From Bacillota bacterium (GTDB lineage: Bacteria > Bacillota > Dethiobacteria > DTU022 > JAAZDR01), in assembly GCA_012512705.1 (NCBI GenBank), contig JAAZDR010000073.1:1-5595 (forward strand): 5,595 bases of DNA, read 5' to 3'. The position numbers and the translations under genes were made by a program. Within the stretch, counting starts at the first letter, position 1. Each line of letters opens with the position of its first letter. Of this stretch, positions 5,313 through 5,595 are shown one piece after another. The notes beneath the pieces were generated by a model. It saw only the letters and a program-made list of their open reading frames with translations, was not told the DNA's origin and did no database searches.

Positions 5313-5595
5313 ATGAAATTTAAGAGGAAATTTTTGTTTTCCCTTGTTTTTGTATTAATTATGGCTGTTTCTTTAGTATTGTTCGGCATGTCTTATATAA
5401 ACTCGCTGTTAGAACCGGTTGATTCTCAGGCAGGAGATGATTATAGGTATGTAACAATGCCCCCGGGAGCGACGGCACAAGAAATTGCCGTAATTTTAGA
5501 AGAAGCTGGGCTAATTCATAGTTCTTTGTTTTTACGCCTCTATTTACGTTTTCAAGATGATAATCGACCCCTTATAGCCGGTGAGTATAGCTTTA
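5313..5595 (+). CDS. mltG: Endolytic murein transglycosylase MltG (YceG/YrrL-like), N-terminal part, 3' end outside window
   Basis: Members are membrane-anchored lytic transglycosylases that cut nascent peptidoglycan strands near the synthase and so set glycan length. Only 94 codons of a protein of about 340 residues are present, and no stop is reached. A short basic start (MKFKRK) is followed by one hydrophobic segment at about 7-29, expected to be a membrane anchor with the rest outside the cell. The extracytoplasmic start matches the LysM-like subdomain of YceG proteins: YVTMPPGATAQEIAVILEEAGLI (46-68), HSSLFLRLYLRF (69-80) and the IAGEYSF segment (88-94), equivalent to the usual AGxY motif. 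The catalytic Glu lies beyond the window. The position after the DUF1292 gene is the conserved one (yrrL in B. subtilis). A strong ribosome site and a candidate own promoter precede it. Confidence 0.93.
   Translation, partial: MKFKRKFLFSLVFVLIMAVSLVLFGMSYINSLLEPVDSQAGDDYRYVTMPPGATAQEIAVILEEAGLIHSSLFLRLYLRFQDDNRPLIAGEYSF

Overview
The window looks like a chromosomal housekeeping segment from an anaerobic, moderately low-GC Firmicute, most likely in Clostridia. The evidence is the gene order: AI-2E permease (YrrI-like), alaS, ireB/yrzL, ruvX/yrrK, a DUF1292 gene (yrzB-like), then mltG/yrrL. This is the conserved Bacillus/Clostridium arrangement. Strong purine-rich Shine-Dalgarno sites, frequent TTG/GTG starts and a clostridial-style cysteine-rich AlaS fit the same assignment. 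An aldo/keto reductase carrying two 4Fe-4S motifs, inserted between ireB and ruvX, suggests an anaerobe of the Peptococcaceae/Thermoanaerobacterales type. That last step is inference; no species can be named.

Layout, all on the + strand. Positions 1-422 hold the C-terminal part of an AI-2E family membrane protein. Positions 423-497 hold a perfect-consensus sigma-A promoter (TTGACA, 17 bp, TATAAT) that reads into alaS with a leader of only about 24 nt. The full alaS gene (498-3152) encodes alanyl-tRNA synthetase. It is followed by ireB (3177-3446), the ferredoxin-type aldo/keto reductase (3451-4404) and ruvX (4418-4840). These four genes are separated by 24, 4 and 13 nt, with no visible terminator, so they probably form one operon. 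After an 82-nt gap comes an acidic DUF1292 protein (4923-5228). An 84-nt gap with a candidate promoter precedes the N-terminus of mltG (5313 to the window end).

The cluster combines translation (AlaS), kinase-linked control of cell-wall synthesis (IreB/ReoM), pre-rRNA processing or nucleic-acid cleavage (RuvX), and termination of peptidoglycan strands (MltG). The redox enzyme has no obvious partner here and is the least explained member. There is no gene-free stretch over 300 bases, and I see no RNA gene, mobile element, CRISPR array or complete terminator. I found no convincing new system. The most useful leads are the embedded reductase, the absence of a T-box ahead of alaS, and the separate promoter candidate for mltG.
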